From positions 1 to 37,878 of the forward strand of contig NYZA01000133.1 in NCBI GenBank assembly GCA_002686955.1: a stretch of DNA of 37,878 nt. Direction: 5' to 3'. Below, in pieces: positions 16,928-29,090 of this stretch. The notes under the pieces are model-generated. The model was given only the letters and a program-made list of their open reading frames with translations, made no database searches and was not told where the DNA came from. The stretch's first letter is position 1, and every line of letters begins with the position of its first letter. This stretch comes from Gemmatimonadota bacterium (GTDB lineage: Bacteria > GCA-2686955). The translations under genes were made by a program, and so were the position numbers.

Positions 16928-18564
16928 GTCGACAGCCACTCTACCGGGAACCACTCATCCAGGAGAGCTTGCACGTCGACCTTTCGCTCCTCTCGCTTCG
17001 CCTTGATCAGCCGGTGGCTGATGGTACGGCGTGCCTCTTCGAAACTCAGCTCCTTCGGGGGAACCCGCTTCCTCAGCTCCACGATCGCCCAGCCCTCTTC
17101 GTCTTGGAACGGCGGAGTTCTCTGGCCGATCTCGAGCGTATCGGCTTGGTCCCAGCGATCTGGTCGATACGGCCTCTCAAAGGGTCCCAACCGGCCCCCA
17201 CTCCTCGACGTATACCCTTCGGAGTATCGCGCCGCGACCGCCTTGAAGGGCGCGCCGCGACCCAGGAGCGAATCCGCCTCGGCGATTCGCAGCCGATGTC
17301 GGGCCGTGATCTCGCCGATCACGATCCGTTTCGACATCTGAAATTCCTCCCGGTTTTCTTCGAAATACCTCCGAATCTCGACCTCGGATGGGGAATAGCT
17401 CTGCGTTTTCGCCAGTAGCAGCTGTTCGGCCCTCTCCGCCAGCCAAATCTCGATCCCCATCCTCGCGATCGATTTGGCTTCCTCGCGATCGCCGTAGCCC
17501 TGAGCCAGCGCTTTTTCGTAGAGCGTGTGTTCAATCGCCATCCCCCGGAAGAAGTGCTTCACTGTCTCGGGGGTCTTCATGACCGCCCTGCGGCCTGGAT
17601 TGTAGGTCGCGTACTCGGTCAAGCATGCCCCCAACGAAAGCGCCTTGCCATCGATCGAGAGCAGCGTTTCGGCGCTGTCGGGCAAGAGATGGCGGAGCAT
17701 GCTCTCCGCTTCTCGGGTCCCGGACATCGTGGTCTCCACCAAGCGATCGCATATCCTCTCGTTCCAGACGATCTCCACCTCTCCCAGGATACCCGTGAGG
17801 AAATCGGCCTCTCGCTGCCGCACGATCCCCCCACTCATCTCCGCGAGTAAAGTCCGGTAGACCGAATCAGCGTTGGTCGGTTCCTCGAAGCGTTCCTCAA
17901 TCACCTCGATCACATGGTGCCCGTGCTCGCTTTGAGCGGTTCCGAACGTTCCACCGACCGGCAATGAGAAGATCAACTCGTCGACCGGTGCGACCATTCG
18001 GCCGCGCTTCGACCATCCCAGATCGCCGTGCGTGTGCTTCACACGCTTGGCATTCGATCTTTCGAGTGCGAGCTTGCGGAATTCAGCCCCTGATTCCAGC
18101 TCCTGCTTGATCAGCTGCGCCTCTTCGGGATCGTCCACCACAATCTGCCGGGCGCGTCGCTCCTCGTTCTTCCGGCGGAAGCGTTCCCGCGCATCCGCCA
18201 TGCCGATCAGTACCGTGGTGTCTACGACGGTCGGCCCATAGAGCCTGAGGGCCGCATACTTGGCCTCGCTGCGCTCCCTCGCCGCGAGCAGGGGATCGAG
18301 ATACAGACCTTGCCGTTCCGCCGCCATCACCAACTGCAATCTTCGCGCCAGCTGCTCGATGAACTCCGCTCTCGGAAGAGCGTCTCGCCCTACCGGCAGG
18401 CGGGCGCGGTGGTCCTCGTGGTAGCGGTCGGCCTCGGCCACCGTCACGATCCGATCGCCAACGCGGAACTCCTGAGGCTCGGATGCGCCACAACCGCCGA
18501 GTCCGATCGCCAACCCGGTGACCGAGGCGATCCACGCCGATCCTGCCCGTCGCCTGCGGTTCAT
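16924..18564 (-). CDS. Lipid-anchored protein with two parvulin-type isomerase domains
   Basis: A 546-residue protein with a lipobox (GLGG-Cys25) after an Arg-rich start, so it is probably a lipoprotein on the periplasmic face. A SurA_N-like helical part (LARRLQLVMAAERQGL) precedes one parvulin domain at about 140-225 (GDLGWSKRGRMVAPVDELIFSL) and a second at about 410-505 (YSEGYTSRSGGRLGPFERP). Both keep the Gly-rich core of PpiC domains. It resembles PrsA/PpiD-type foldases. It is adjacent to a soluble SurA, which suggests a membrane-bound and a soluble chaperone working in series. This is an inference. It overlaps mfd and surA by 4 bp each. Confidence 0.85.
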   Translation of the reverse strand: MNRRRRAGSAWIASVTGLAIGLGGCGASEPQEFRVGDRIVTVAEADRYHEDHRARLPVGRDALPRAEFIEQLARRLQLVMAAERQGLYLDPLLAARERSEAKYAALRLYGPTVVDTTVLIGMADARERFRRKNEERRARQIVVDDPEEAQLIKQELESGAEFRKLALERSNAKRVKHTHGDLGWSKRGRMVAPVDELIFSLPVGGTFGTAQSEHGHHVIEVIEERFEEPTNADSVYRTLLAEMSGGIVRQREADFLTGILGEVEIVWNERICDRLVETTMSGTREAESMLRHLLPDSAETLLSIDGKALSLGACLTEYATYNPGRRAVMKTPETVKHFFRGMAIEHTLYEKALAQGYGDREEAKSIARMGIEIWLAERAEQLLLAKTQSYSPSEVEIRRYFEENREEFQMSKRIVIGEITARHRLRIAEADSLLGRGAPFKAVAARYSEGYTSRSGGRLGPFERPYRPDRWDQADTLEIGQRTPPFQDEEGWAIVELRKRVPPKELSFEEARRTISHRLIKAKREERKVDVQALLDEWFPVEWLST

Positions 18565-21500
18565 CTGTCCTCCTTTTTCGATCGTCCTTCGAGTGGGCTC
18601 GTCGAATCCTCTCGATCGGCTCCCTGCATTTCGAATGCCTTCCGCATTTCTTTCACCAGCTCCAATGCCGACACGAGATCCGAGGGTCCTTGAACCGTCG
18701 CGCGCAGCCGATCCGAGGGCCTGAAGAGAACGCGGCCGGCCAGAATCGTCGCGAGCTTCTCCAACGTCCGTGCCTTTGGCGCATGCTCACGTGTCCATCC
18801 CAGATCGACACTCTCGGAACCCAAGATCAGGTCCTCGACGCCGATCGATCGCAAACGGATTTCCAGCTCTTTCAGGTGCACAAGGTTTTCCAGCGCTTCG
18901 GGCGGAGGTCCGAATCGATCTCGGCACTCCGCCAGAAGATCCGAGGGCTGCAGCGGATCGGTGAAGCGGCTGAGCCGCTTGTAGAGAGTGAATCGTTCCG
19001 CCGGCTCCGGAATGTACCCCTCAGGCACATACGCGTCGACCTGTGCATGGATCCGGAGGTCGAAATCTCGGGGCGGCGCGTCACCTTCGAGCTCCGCTAC
19101 GACCTCGCTCAGCAAGCGACAATATGTCTCGAATCCGACGGTGTGAATGAAGCCATGCTGCTCCGAACCCAGCAGATTCCCCACGCCCCTGATCTCCATG
19201 TCGCGCAAGGCGATCGAGTAGCCCGCACCCAGTTCCGTATGATCTCGGACCGCACGGAGCCTGCGCCTTGCCTGGGAGTGCAGTCTGGCGTGCCGCGGGA
19301 CGAGGAAGTAGGCGCTTGCCTTTCTGCTCCCGCGGCCGACGCGCCCCCGAAGCTGATGTAGTTGCGCCAAACCGAGGCGATCGGCGCGGTGCACGATCAA
19401 GGTGTTGGCGTTCGGAAGGTCCAATCCCGATTCTACGATCATCGTGCTGATCAGAAGATCGGCCTCGGCCCTGTAGAAAGCCGTCATCGCCTTTTCGAGC
19501 TCTCGTTCCGGCATCTGCCCATGGGCCACGACAATTCGCGCGTCCGGAACGATCTTGCGCAGCAGTCCTTCCATCGCTCCAAGTGTGCGCACCCGATTGT
19601 GGACGAAAAACACCTGCCCGTCCCGGGCCAATTCGCGCTCGATCGCCTCCCTGATCACTGTCTCCGAGAACTCCAGCACCTCGGTTTCTACTGGAAATCG
19701 GTTCTTCGGCGGAGTGGCGATCAGCGAAAGATCTCGAATCCCCGAGAGCGCCATGTGCAGTGTTCGTGGGATCGGCGTCGCCGTCATCGACAGACAGTCG
19801 GCTCGCAGCTTCAGTCCCTTGATCTTCTCCTTCTGTCGAACACCGAATCGGTGTTCCTCGTCGACGATCAGGAGGCCCAAATCGGCGAATTGCACATCTG
19901 TTGAGAGTATGCGGTGCGTCCCGATCACTATATCCACTCGACCGGATCGCAAACCGTCGACGATCTCTCGTTGGGACTTCGCGGTCCTGAAGCGTGACAG
20001 CGATCGCAGCTCGATCGGATACGCGGAGAATCGAGAGCGGAAGGTCTCATGATGTTGCTCGGCGAGAAGGGTCGTCGGCACGAGCACTGCCACCTGCTTC
20101 CCGCCCAGAACCGCTTTGAAGGTCGCCCTCAGAGCAACCTCGGTCTTTCCGAATCCGACATCCCCACAGATCAGCCGGTCCATCGCTCTTGATGAGAGTT
20201 GATCTTGGCGAATCTCATCCGCCGCCCGCAGCTGATCGTGTGTCTCTTCCCACGGAAACGCCTCGGCGAGCTCCTTCTCCCATGCGCCGTCTTCGTCGAA
20301 ACGGTGACCATGAACTTGCGAGCGTTTGGCGTAGAGATCGAGCAGGTCCTTCGCCATGCGCTCGATCGCGTGCTTGGTCCGTTGCAGCCGGCGCGCCCAG
20401 CTCTTGCCTCCAAGTTTGTCGAGTCCCTTGGGAATCGGTGCGTCATCGGTGTCGCGCAGTCTTTGCACGCGGTCGAGCTGATCGATCGGAACGAAGAGCC
20501 GATCGCCTCCCAGATAGCCAAGTCTGAGGCAATCGGTCCTGCGCCGGTCCACCACCAGACGATCGATGCCCTCGAAAACGCCGGTGCCATGATCGATGTG
20601 CACGATGTAGTCACCGGGCTCCAGCGAAAACGCATCGGTCACGTGTGCACCTTCTTCGAACCTGGGTGCATCCCGCATACTCGGACTTCTGCGAAATACC
20701 TCGTGGTCCGCAAGAAAGGCTATTCCAGCGTCCGGCAGAACGAATCCGCCGGACAGGACACCCACTCTCACCTCGATCGGCGGCTCATTATCCGACAATA
20801 TCTCACGGCAGCGTCGTTGATGTGTCTCGTTTTCGCAGTAGACCAGCGTTCGAAGGCCCTGCTTCGTCAAGTTCGATACACTTTCGACCAGCGCATCCGA
20901 CCGACCGGAAGGGATGGGCGGTGGGCGTACGGCCACTCTTATTAGATTCCTGTCTCCGTTCGCCTTCACGTCGAGGTCTTGCAGCTCCACTCGCCGCCAT
21001 TGCTCGAAATATTGGAGCACCGCTTCAGGATCCTGTACGATGACGGATGATGTGGGAGCATCATCTCCATCACCGCTTTCAACCAACAGCAACCCATTCT
21101 CTCGGAAATACGTACCGACCGTGCATGGGTCTTCCACGTAGGGAGCCAGGCTCGATTCGTATCCCTCGAAGTACGGATCGACGCCGATGCGATCCGCCAA
21201 CCTCGGTTTCCCGGCGCCTCGCAAACGGGTGCTCAAATCCTCTCGCCGCTTCTCGTCTATTACAATCTCTCGCCGCGGCAAGAGGGTAACTGTAGATCGG
21301 GGACCCACCGAGCGCTGAGTGCTCACTGCGAACTCCCGTATCGAATCTACGCTATCTCCCCAGAATTCGATCCTCACGGGTCTGGCCAGACCGAAGGTAA
21401 ACGCATCGACAATTCCACCTCTAAGCGCTACATCGCCGATCTCCTGCACCGTGTCCACGCGCTCGTAGCCTCGTATGGAGAGACGTTCCAGAAGCGCGAG

Positions 21501-21962
21501 GGGGTCGAGCTCCATACCGATGTGAACGACCTCGGTTGCTCGTTCGAGCTCCTCGGGAGCCGCCGTCCACGTTCCCAACGCCGGCCTGGTAGAGACGACC
21601 ACGTTCGGATGTTGCGTTCGCAACGCATGAAGGGTTTCGACTCGTGTCGAGAGAACATCGATCGATGGCGATCTCGGCATGTTCTCTGCTGTGGACCATC
21701 CTGGGAATAGAACTGAGTCCAGCCGTGGCGCGAGGGCGCCCAAGTCGAGATGCACAGCACGAGCACTCTCATCATTGGCCGCGATGTAAAGGAGCGTCCG
21801 ATCGCTGGCTAAATATGCCGCTACCCCCGCTTTTGCGCCACCGCGCAGGCCATCGACGACAATCAGTCGGCCGTCGTCTTCCTGGACCGCTTTCCCGAGC
21901 AAAGAAACGGTTTCGAGTCGGCCAAAAACCTCGTCTGACGCCGCTCGGCTTTGCTGGCTCAT
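18561..21962 (-). CDS. mfd: Transcription-repair coupling factor Mfd
   Basis: The 1133-residue protein has the UvrB-like N-terminal module, a RID/CarD-like segment (YIVHIDHGTGVFEGIDRL), a helicase core with Walker A GDVGFGKTE, DEEH (LLIVDEEHRFGVRQKEKIK), SMTATPIPRTLHMAL and QLHQLRGRVGRG, and a C-terminal TRCF domain. Mfd removes stalled RNA polymerase at lesions and recruits UvrA. Its end overlaps the parvulin gene by 4 bp. The frame stays open 150 bp further upstream, to within the gyrA end, but that segment is not conserved in type, so the ATG at MSQQSRAASDEVFGRL was preferred. A clear ribosome binding site is not visible there, so the start is not certain. Confidence 0.95.
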   Translation of the reverse strand: MSQQSRAASDEVFGRLETVSLLGKAVQEDDGRLIVVDGLRGGAKAGVAAYLASDRTLLYIAANDESARAVHLDLGALAPRLDSVLFPGWSTAENMPRSPSIDVLSTRVETLHALRTQHPNVVVSTRPALGTWTAAPEELERATEVVHIGMELDPLALLERLSIRGYERVDTVQEIGDVALRGGIVDAFTFGLARPVRIEFWGDSVDSIREFAVSTQRSVGPRSTVTLLPRREIVIDEKRREDLSTRLRGAGKPRLADRIGVDPYFEGYESSLAPYVEDPCTVGTYFRENGLLLVESGDGDDAPTSSVIVQDPEAVLQYFEQWRRVELQDLDVKANGDRNLIRVAVRPPPIPSGRSDALVESVSNLTKQGLRTLVYCENETHQRRCREILSDNEPPIEVRVGVLSGGFVLPDAGIAFLADHEVFRRSPSMRDAPRFEEGAHVTDAFSLEPGDYIVHIDHGTGVFEGIDRLVVDRRRTDCLRLGYLGGDRLFVPIDQLDRVQRLRDTDDAPIPKGLDKLGGKSWARRLQRTKHAIERMAKDLLDLYAKRSQVHGHRFDEDGAWEKELAEAFPWEETHDQLRAADEIRQDQLSSRAMDRLICGDVGFGKTEVALRATFKAVLGGKQVAVLVPTTLLAEQHHETFRSRFSAYPIELRSLSRFRTAKSQREIVDGLRSGRVDIVIGTHRILSTDVQFADLGLLIVDEEHRFGVRQKEKIKGLKLRADCLSMTATPIPRTLHMALSGIRDLSLIATPPKNRFPVETEVLEFSETVIREAIERELARDGQVFFVHNRVRTLGAMEGLLRKIVPDARIVVAHGQMPERELEKAMTAFYRAEADLLISTMIVESGLDLPNANTLIVHRADRLGLAQLHQLRGRVGRGSRKASAYFLVPRHARLHSQARRRLRAVRDHTELGAGYSIALRDMEIRGVGNLLGSEQHGFIHTVGFETYCRLLSEVVAELEGDAPPRDFDLRIHAQVDAYVPEGYIPEPAERFTLYKRLSRFTDPLQPSDLLAECRDRFGPPPEALENLVHLKELEIRLRSIGVEDLILGSESVDLGWTREHAPKARTLEKLATILAGRVLFRPSDRLRATVQGPSDLVSALELVKEMRKAFEMQGADREDSTSPLEGRSKKEDR

Positions 21963-22092
21963 TGGGAGGTGTCTGTTAGGGTCCGCGATAGTCGGGCAAT
22001 TTCGAGGATTTCGGGGCTCGCCGATCGGCCGGAGATGTGGCGCAGATGGGATGCCAAATGACAAGCTATTCTTGCGCGGACCCTTAGGGCGC
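21963..22092. other. gyrA-mfd intergenic gap with a long-range inverted repeat
   Basis: Between gyrA and mfd lies about 130 bp without a gene. It has a 10-bp inverted repeat, GGGTCCGCG near 21979-21987 and its complement CGCGGACCC near 22075-22083, with matching A next to it. In the mfd mRNA direction the pair would bracket the leader. No T-run or promoter could be confirmed. Confidence 0.4.
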
Positions 22093-24552
22093 CTACGCTC
22101 CGTCGTTTCCATCCTCCGCCGATTCGCCGATCTCTTCGGCCGCCAGCATGGCTACATCGACGATAAGATCATCACCTCGGAGGTCCATTAGACGTACACC
22201 TTGAGTCGAGCGTCCGATCGAACGGAACGTTTGCACCGGAGATCGAATCACAACCCCCTCCGCCGATAGCAGGATCATCTCCTGGTCGGGTGTAACCGCC
22301 ATTGCGGCGATCACGCGTCCGTTTCGCTCGGAACAGATGATGTTGCGTATCCCCAGTCCCCCACGATTCTGTATGCGATACTCCGGGGTGCTGGTCATTT
22401 TTCCGTAGCCTCGCTCACAGACGGTGAAAACGGAAACACCTTCATCGAGCATCAAGAGCGAAACCACTCGATCATCTTGCTTCAGTCGAATCCCTCTCAC
22501 TCCTCTAGTGACTCGCCCCATTGGCCGAGCATCGGATTCGCCGAAACGAATGCACTGTCCCCATCGAGTGGCCAACATGAGGTCGACTCCCGGATGATTG
22601 ATCACCGCACCTATCAAAGCGTCGCCATCCTCGATCGCGATGGCTCGAATGCCGGCTCTCCTCGGGCGCGAGAAGGCCGTGAGGGCTGTCTTCTTCACGA
22701 GGCCGGCTTCGGTCGCGAAAATCACGTAACGATCTCCCGAGAAATCACGCACTGGAACATACGCGCGGATCTTTTCGCCCTTGTCGAGAGGAATCAGATT
22801 AACGATGGCCTTTCCCCGCGACGTTCGGCCGGCAAGTGGGATTTGGTGGACCTTCAGCCAGTGACAGATGCCTAGATTTGTGAAGAAGAGTATGTAGCTA
22901 TGGGTGGAAGCTACAAAGATGTGTTCTGGAAAATCCTCTTCTCTTGTCTTGACGCCAGTGAGCCCCTTCCCGCCTCGGCGCTGAGTCCGATAGGTGTGTG
23001 TGGGGAGACGCTTGACGTAGCCGTGGTGAGAGATCGTGATCACCATGTCTTCTTCGGCGATTAGATCCTCCACATTGAAATCGCCACTTGCCTCCACGAT
23101 TTCCGTCCGTCGCTCATCTCCGTGTCGGTCGGTGATCTCGTCGAGTTCTTCAGAGATGATTTCATCGATACGGGCGGCACTCGATAGAATGGCGCGCAGC
23201 TCCTCGATCAGGACCAACGTTTCGCTCAAATCCGCTTCGATCTTTTCCCTTTCGAGCCCCGTGAGTCTCTGCAGTCTCATCTCCAGAATGGCCTTGGCTT
23301 GTTGGGCGGAGAGACCGAATCCTTGCATCAAGCCTTCTCTAGCGGCGTCCGTGTCGGCTGAAGCGCGGATCAAGGCAATCACTTCGTCGATGCGATCGAG
23401 AGCGATCTTCAGCCCTTCCAAAATATGGGCACGTTTTTCGGCCTTGTCGAGATCGAATCGCGTTCGCCTTTCTACGACGCTTCGCCGGAAAGCAATGTAC
23501 TGATCCAGTATCTGGCGCAGGGTCATCAGGCGCGGCTGGTTGTTGTCCAAAGCAAGCAGATTCGCTCCGAATGTCGTTTGCAGCTGTGTGTGCTTGTAGA
23601 GCAAGTTGCGAATGACTTCGCCGTAGGCGTCACGCTTCAGCTCGATGACAACCCTCATACCATCTCGGTCCGATTCGTCTCTAATATCCGAGATGCCTTC
23701 TATCTTCTTCTCTCTAACGAGCTCCGCTATCTTCTCGATCATGGTGCTCTTGTTCACCATGAAGGGAATTTCGGAGATTACAATTCTCTCTCGACCAGAA
23801 GGCGGAATCTCTTCGATCTCAGCGCGTCCACGAACGATGATCTTCCCTCGACCGGTCGTGTACGCTTCGAAGATCCCCTGTCTGCCGTATATGATGCCGC
23901 CTGTTGGGAAGTCCGGCCCATGCACGTATTGCATCAACTCTAAATTGTCGATGCTAGGGTCGGCGATTACCGCCTTGATTGCGGCTGTGACTTCGGGCAG
24001 GTTGTGGGGTGGGATGTTGGTGGCCATTCCCACCGCGATACCGGAAGATCCGTTAACCAAGAGATTCGGCAAAACCGTAGGAAGTACCGATGGCTCTTCA
24101 AGACTTTCGTCGAAGTTGGGGACGAAGTCGACCGTGTCCTTCTCGATGTCGCGCAGAAGCTCGTCCGCCAGCGAGGCCAGTCTTGCTTCCGTGTAGCGCA
24201 TCGCCGCCGCGGCATCGCCGTCGACTGATCCGAAGTTCCCCTGTCCTTTTATCAGAGGATAGCGGAGAGAGAATTCCTGCACCATCCGCACCATGGCGTC
24301 ATAGACCGCTCCGTCGCCGTGAGGATGGTATTTGCCAAGAACGTCTCCTACCACTCTGGCCGATTTCTTGAAGGGTCGATTAGGGGCCAATCCGAGCTCT
24401 CGCATTCCGTACAGAATTCTGCGATGAACCGGCTTCAACCCGTCCCGCGCGTCCGGGAGGGCACGACCAATGATCACGCTCATCGAGTAGTCGATGTACG
24501 AGCTTCTCATCTCGTCTTCGATGAGGACGTTTACGATGTGACCTTCAGGCAT
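22093..24552 (-). CDS. gyrA: DNA gyrase subunit A
   Basis: The 819-residue protein has the catalytic Tyr120 in MRYTEARL, the winged-helix region [15 protein letters not shown] (residues 76-90) and the GyrA box QRRGGKG in the C-terminal beta-pinwheel. These show gyrase rather than topoisomerase IV. At the position equivalent to E. coli Ser83 there is Gly81, whereas Asp85 (E. coli Asp87) is kept. The tail is short and acidic. A good site (AGGAAGAG) precedes the ATG. It lies 46 bp after gyrB. The gene supplies negative supercoiling to the origin next to it. Confidence 0.98.
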   Translation of the reverse strand: MPEGHIVNVLIEDEMRSSYIDYSMSVIIGRALPDARDGLKPVHRRILYGMRELGLAPNRPFKKSARVVGDVLGKYHPHGDGAVYDAMVRMVQEFSLRYPLIKGQGNFGSVDGDAAAAMRYTEARLASLADELLRDIEKDTVDFVPNFDESLEEPSVLPTVLPNLLVNGSSGIAVGMATNIPPHNLPEVTAAIKAVIADPSIDNLELMQYVHGPDFPTGGIIYGRQGIFEAYTTGRGKIIVRGRAEIEEIPPSGRERIVISEIPFMVNKSTMIEKIAELVREKKIEGISDIRDESDRDGMRVVIELKRDAYGEVIRNLLYKHTQLQTTFGANLLALDNNQPRLMTLRQILDQYIAFRRSVVERRTRFDLDKAEKRAHILEGLKIALDRIDEVIALIRASADTDAAREGLMQGFGLSAQQAKAILEMRLQRLTGLEREKIEADLSETLVLIEELRAILSSAARIDEIISEELDEITDRHGDERRTEIVEASGDFNVEDLIAEEDMVITISHHGYVKRLPTHTYRTQRRGGKGLTGVKTREEDFPEHIFVASTHSYILFFTNLGICHWLKVHQIPLAGRTSRGKAIVNLIPLDKGEKIRAYVPVRDFSGDRYVIFATEAGLVKKTALTAFSRPRRAGIRAIAIEDGDALIGAVINHPGVDLMLATRWGQCIRFGESDARPMGRVTRGVRGIRLKQDDRVVSLLMLDEGVSVFTVCERGYGKMTSTPEYRIQNRGGLGIRNIICSERNGRVIAAMAVTPDQEMILLSAEGVVIRSPVQTFRSIGRSTQGVRLMDLRGDDLIVDVAMLAAEEIGESAEDGNDGA

Positions 24553-24598
24553 GGCTCTTCCTGTGGCCCAGTCTCTCGACGGGCCTCGAACGATTCAC

Positions 24599-26820
<2,222 letters not shown>

Positions 26821-26917
26821 GGTGGGCCAGAGTAAGGGGAAAGAGCCGGATCTAGAAACCGAAAGAATACCATGGAGATGGGCTTTGTTCCAGCTTGTGA
26901 GGGGGCAATGAACCGTT

Positions 26918-27970
26918 CTAGAATCGAAGTTCGTGCAGGTTCAAGAAACGTTCGGGCAAGCGGGCGGTGGAGGCGTCCGTGACAACGACTTGGGCGTCGG
27001 TGGGGACGATCGCCGAGAGCCTGGCAAGTCGTTGAGGATCAAGGTCTCCCCAGAGATCATCGAGAAGAACGACCGGAGGATGGCCCAAGGCAATGCTGAA
27101 GAGCTCGGTCTGCGCGCCGAGCAGAGCCAAAACGATGGTCTTGGCCTGTCCAAGACTGGCAAAAGGGCGGGCCGGACGATTGGCGAGGAGAATGGCGATG
27201 TCGTCGCGGTGGGGGCCGATTGTTGTGTAGCCAACGGAACAGTCACGTTCAGCTTTGGTTCGTAGCAAGGCCAGGGCGCCGTCGGGCGCGGCGGTGGCGA
27301 AAGAGGGTCTATATTGAAGGGATAAAGTGTGAGGACTCTGGGAGATCAAGGTGTAGATGGCCTGAGCCGCACCTTCGAGCTGGGGCAAAAAGGCGGCGCG
27401 TTCTTGCGTGATTCTGGCACCCACTGTGGCGAGTTGGAGGTTCCATATATCGAGATGTGTTGCATTCCTCTGGCGCAGAAGGGTGTTTCGGCTTTTTAGT
27501 GTCGATCGGTAGTCGAGTAGGTTCTGTAGATAGGTGCGCGAAAGAGTGGCGAGAGTGAGATCGATGAAGGCTCGTCGAGCTTGAGGGCCGGCACGAACAA
27601 GAGTCAAGTCATCGATGTCGAAGTGAACGATTGGGAGCAACCCGATCATCTCGGAGAGACGAGGAAGACGTTGCCCATCCTGGTCGACATGTTTGGTGCC
27701 GGAGTGCCATCTAACGGTGATACTGGTGGAAAGGCCGTGTGGCCGAACCACTCGGCCTGCAACTTCTAGAGATGTGCAGCCATGGCGAGCTATCTGATGA
27801 TCGGAAGCGCCTCGATTGGAACGACCTGAAGAAAGATAGGCGATCGCTTCAAGTAGGCTGGTCTTCCCGGAGCCGTTGTCCCCGGTGAGGCGAAGCCCTG
27901 TTTCGGGGAGGGAAATGCGTTGGTCCGGGAGTGCGCGAAAACTCCTGGTAGAGAGGGATTCGAGGTGCAC
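26918..27970 (-). CDS. recF: DNA replication and repair protein RecF
   Basis: RecF is an SMC-like ATPase that helps RecO and RecR load RecA at gaps. The 350-residue protein has Walker A GDNGSGKT (30-37), the YLSSGRSNRG region and the ABC-type signature and Walker B near the end (LDDLWGDLDPQRL). The start is GTG: MHLESLSTRSFRALPDQ is the family N-terminus. Seven bases separate it from the dnaN stop. Its sequence is somewhat divergent in the middle, but all ATPase motifs are intact. Confidence 0.95.
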   Translation of the reverse strand: MHLESLSTRSFRALPDQRISLPETGLRLTGDNGSGKTSLLEAIAYLSSGRSNRGASDHQIARHGCTSLEVAGRVVRPHGLSTSITVRWHSGTKHVDQDGQRLPRLSEMIGLLPIVHFDIDDLTLVRAGPQARRAFIDLTLATLSRTYLQNLLDYRSTLKSRNTLLRQRNATHLDIWNLQLATVGARITQERAAFLPQLEGAAQAIYTLISQSPHTLSLQYRPSFATAAPDGALALLRTKAERDCSVGYTTIGPHRDDIAILLANRPARPFASLGQAKTIVLALLGAQTELFSIALGHPPVVLLDDLWGDLDPQRLARLSAIVPTDAQVVVTDASTARLPERFLNLHELRF

Positions 27971-27977
27971 CTAGGGT

Positions 27978-29090
27978 CTAGGTATGGGAATAGAGACGCA
28001 GTGGCATGACCAGACAGAGGTAGCTCTCGTCGCCGTCGATCGATTCCGGAGTCAGAAGACCAGCGTGTGTGGAGCCACCCAATCTGATCACTATATTCGG
28101 AGAAGCAATATGACGCAAAACCTCAAGCAGATATACTGCATTGAAGCCTATATCGATCTGCTCCCCTTCATAATCGATATCGATCGTCTCGACAGCGTCA
28201 CCGACTTCCGGTGTGTTGGTTGCGATCGATAGTGCACCTTTTTCCACGGAAAGACGGACTTGGTGTGTTTGACTATGGGAGAGAACACTTACTCGTCTGA
28301 GTGCGCGAATACCCTCCTCGCGGTCGAGGGTAAAGACGTTGGTGTTGTCCGATGGGATTACTTTCTCGTAGTCGGGAAAGGGGCCTTCGAGAATTCGGGA
28401 ATAGACTCTGGTATTGTCATAAGAGCAAGCGATGTAGTTGCCTGCCAACTCCAGAACTGCGACACCGTCGCTCGATGCTAAGTTTCTCAGAAGGAGCTGC
28501 AGAGTTTTCAGAGGTACTATCGCTTTCAGTGGTTCTCCGGTGAGACCTGGAAAATCATATCTGACCAGACGATGGCTGTCGGATGCTACCAGGCGAAGGC
28601 CATCGGCCGAGATCTGAACGAGGGCACCTTGCAGATTTGGTCTTGCCTCGTCGGTAGAGACAGCGAAGGTGGTGTGTTGCAAACCCCGCAAGAGGGCGGC
28701 GACGGGAAGCTCCACGCCGGTGCCTGAGAGTGATGTAGGGATTGCGGGAAAATCGGTGGCAGTCATGCCGAGAAAGCGATAGGTCCGGCGGCCACAAGTG
28801 AGGGTCGTTTGATTGGCGTCGGTCACCAACGAAAGCTGCTCGCTCGGCAGCTCCTTCACTATTTCGAAAAACCTACGTCCCGGCACGGTGACCACGCCGT
28901 CTTCGCTACCGTCCGCCTCCACATCGGTCACAACATAGACATCGAGATCGGTTGCGGTGATACGGAGACGGTTACCTTCGAGCTCCAGGAGCAAGGTCGA
29001 GAGAATCGGCAGGGTGCTCCGCTGCGGAATGATGGCCGCAACCGCTGTCAAGGTGTCGTTGAGCCGGTCTTTGTCGATTGAGAACTTCAA
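27978..29090 (-). CDS. dnaN: DNA polymerase III beta sliding clamp
   Basis: The 370-residue protein has the expected three-domain clamp layout. The N-terminus MKFSIDKDRLNDTLTAVAAIIPQRSTLPILS, the middle FAVSTDEARPNLQGALVQ with LVASDSHRLVR, and the end with YLLEVLRHI and the PMRL pattern of the last strand are all clamp features. The start appears to be TTG with a GGAG site 8 bp upstream, since the residues after it match the family. It encodes the ring that tethers the polymerase and follows dnaA in the usual order, across a gap holding DnaA boxes. Confidence 0.97.
   Translation of the reverse strand: MKFSIDKDRLNDTLTAVAAIIPQRSTLPILSTLLLELEGNRLRITATDLDVYVVTDVEADGSEDGVVTVPGRRFFEIVKELPSEQLSLVTDANQTTLTCGRRTYRFLGMTATDFPAIPTSLSGTGVELPVAALLRGLQHTTFAVSTDEARPNLQGALVQISADGLRLVASDSHRLVRYDFPGLTGEPLKAIVPLKTLQLLLRNLASSDGVAVLELAGNYIACSYDNTRVYSRILEGPFPDYEKVIPSDNTNVFTLDREEGIRALRRVSVLSHSQTHQVRLSVEKGALSIATNTPEVGDAVETIDIDYEGEQIDIGFNAVYLLEVLRHIASPNIVIRLGGSTHAGLLTPESIDGDESYLCLVMPLRLYSHT

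Noticed and set aside
21963-22112. In-frame upstream extension of mfd into the gyrA end
   Set aside because: The extra 50 residues are rich in Pro and Arg with no match to the Mfd N-terminus, and the start would be inside gyrA.
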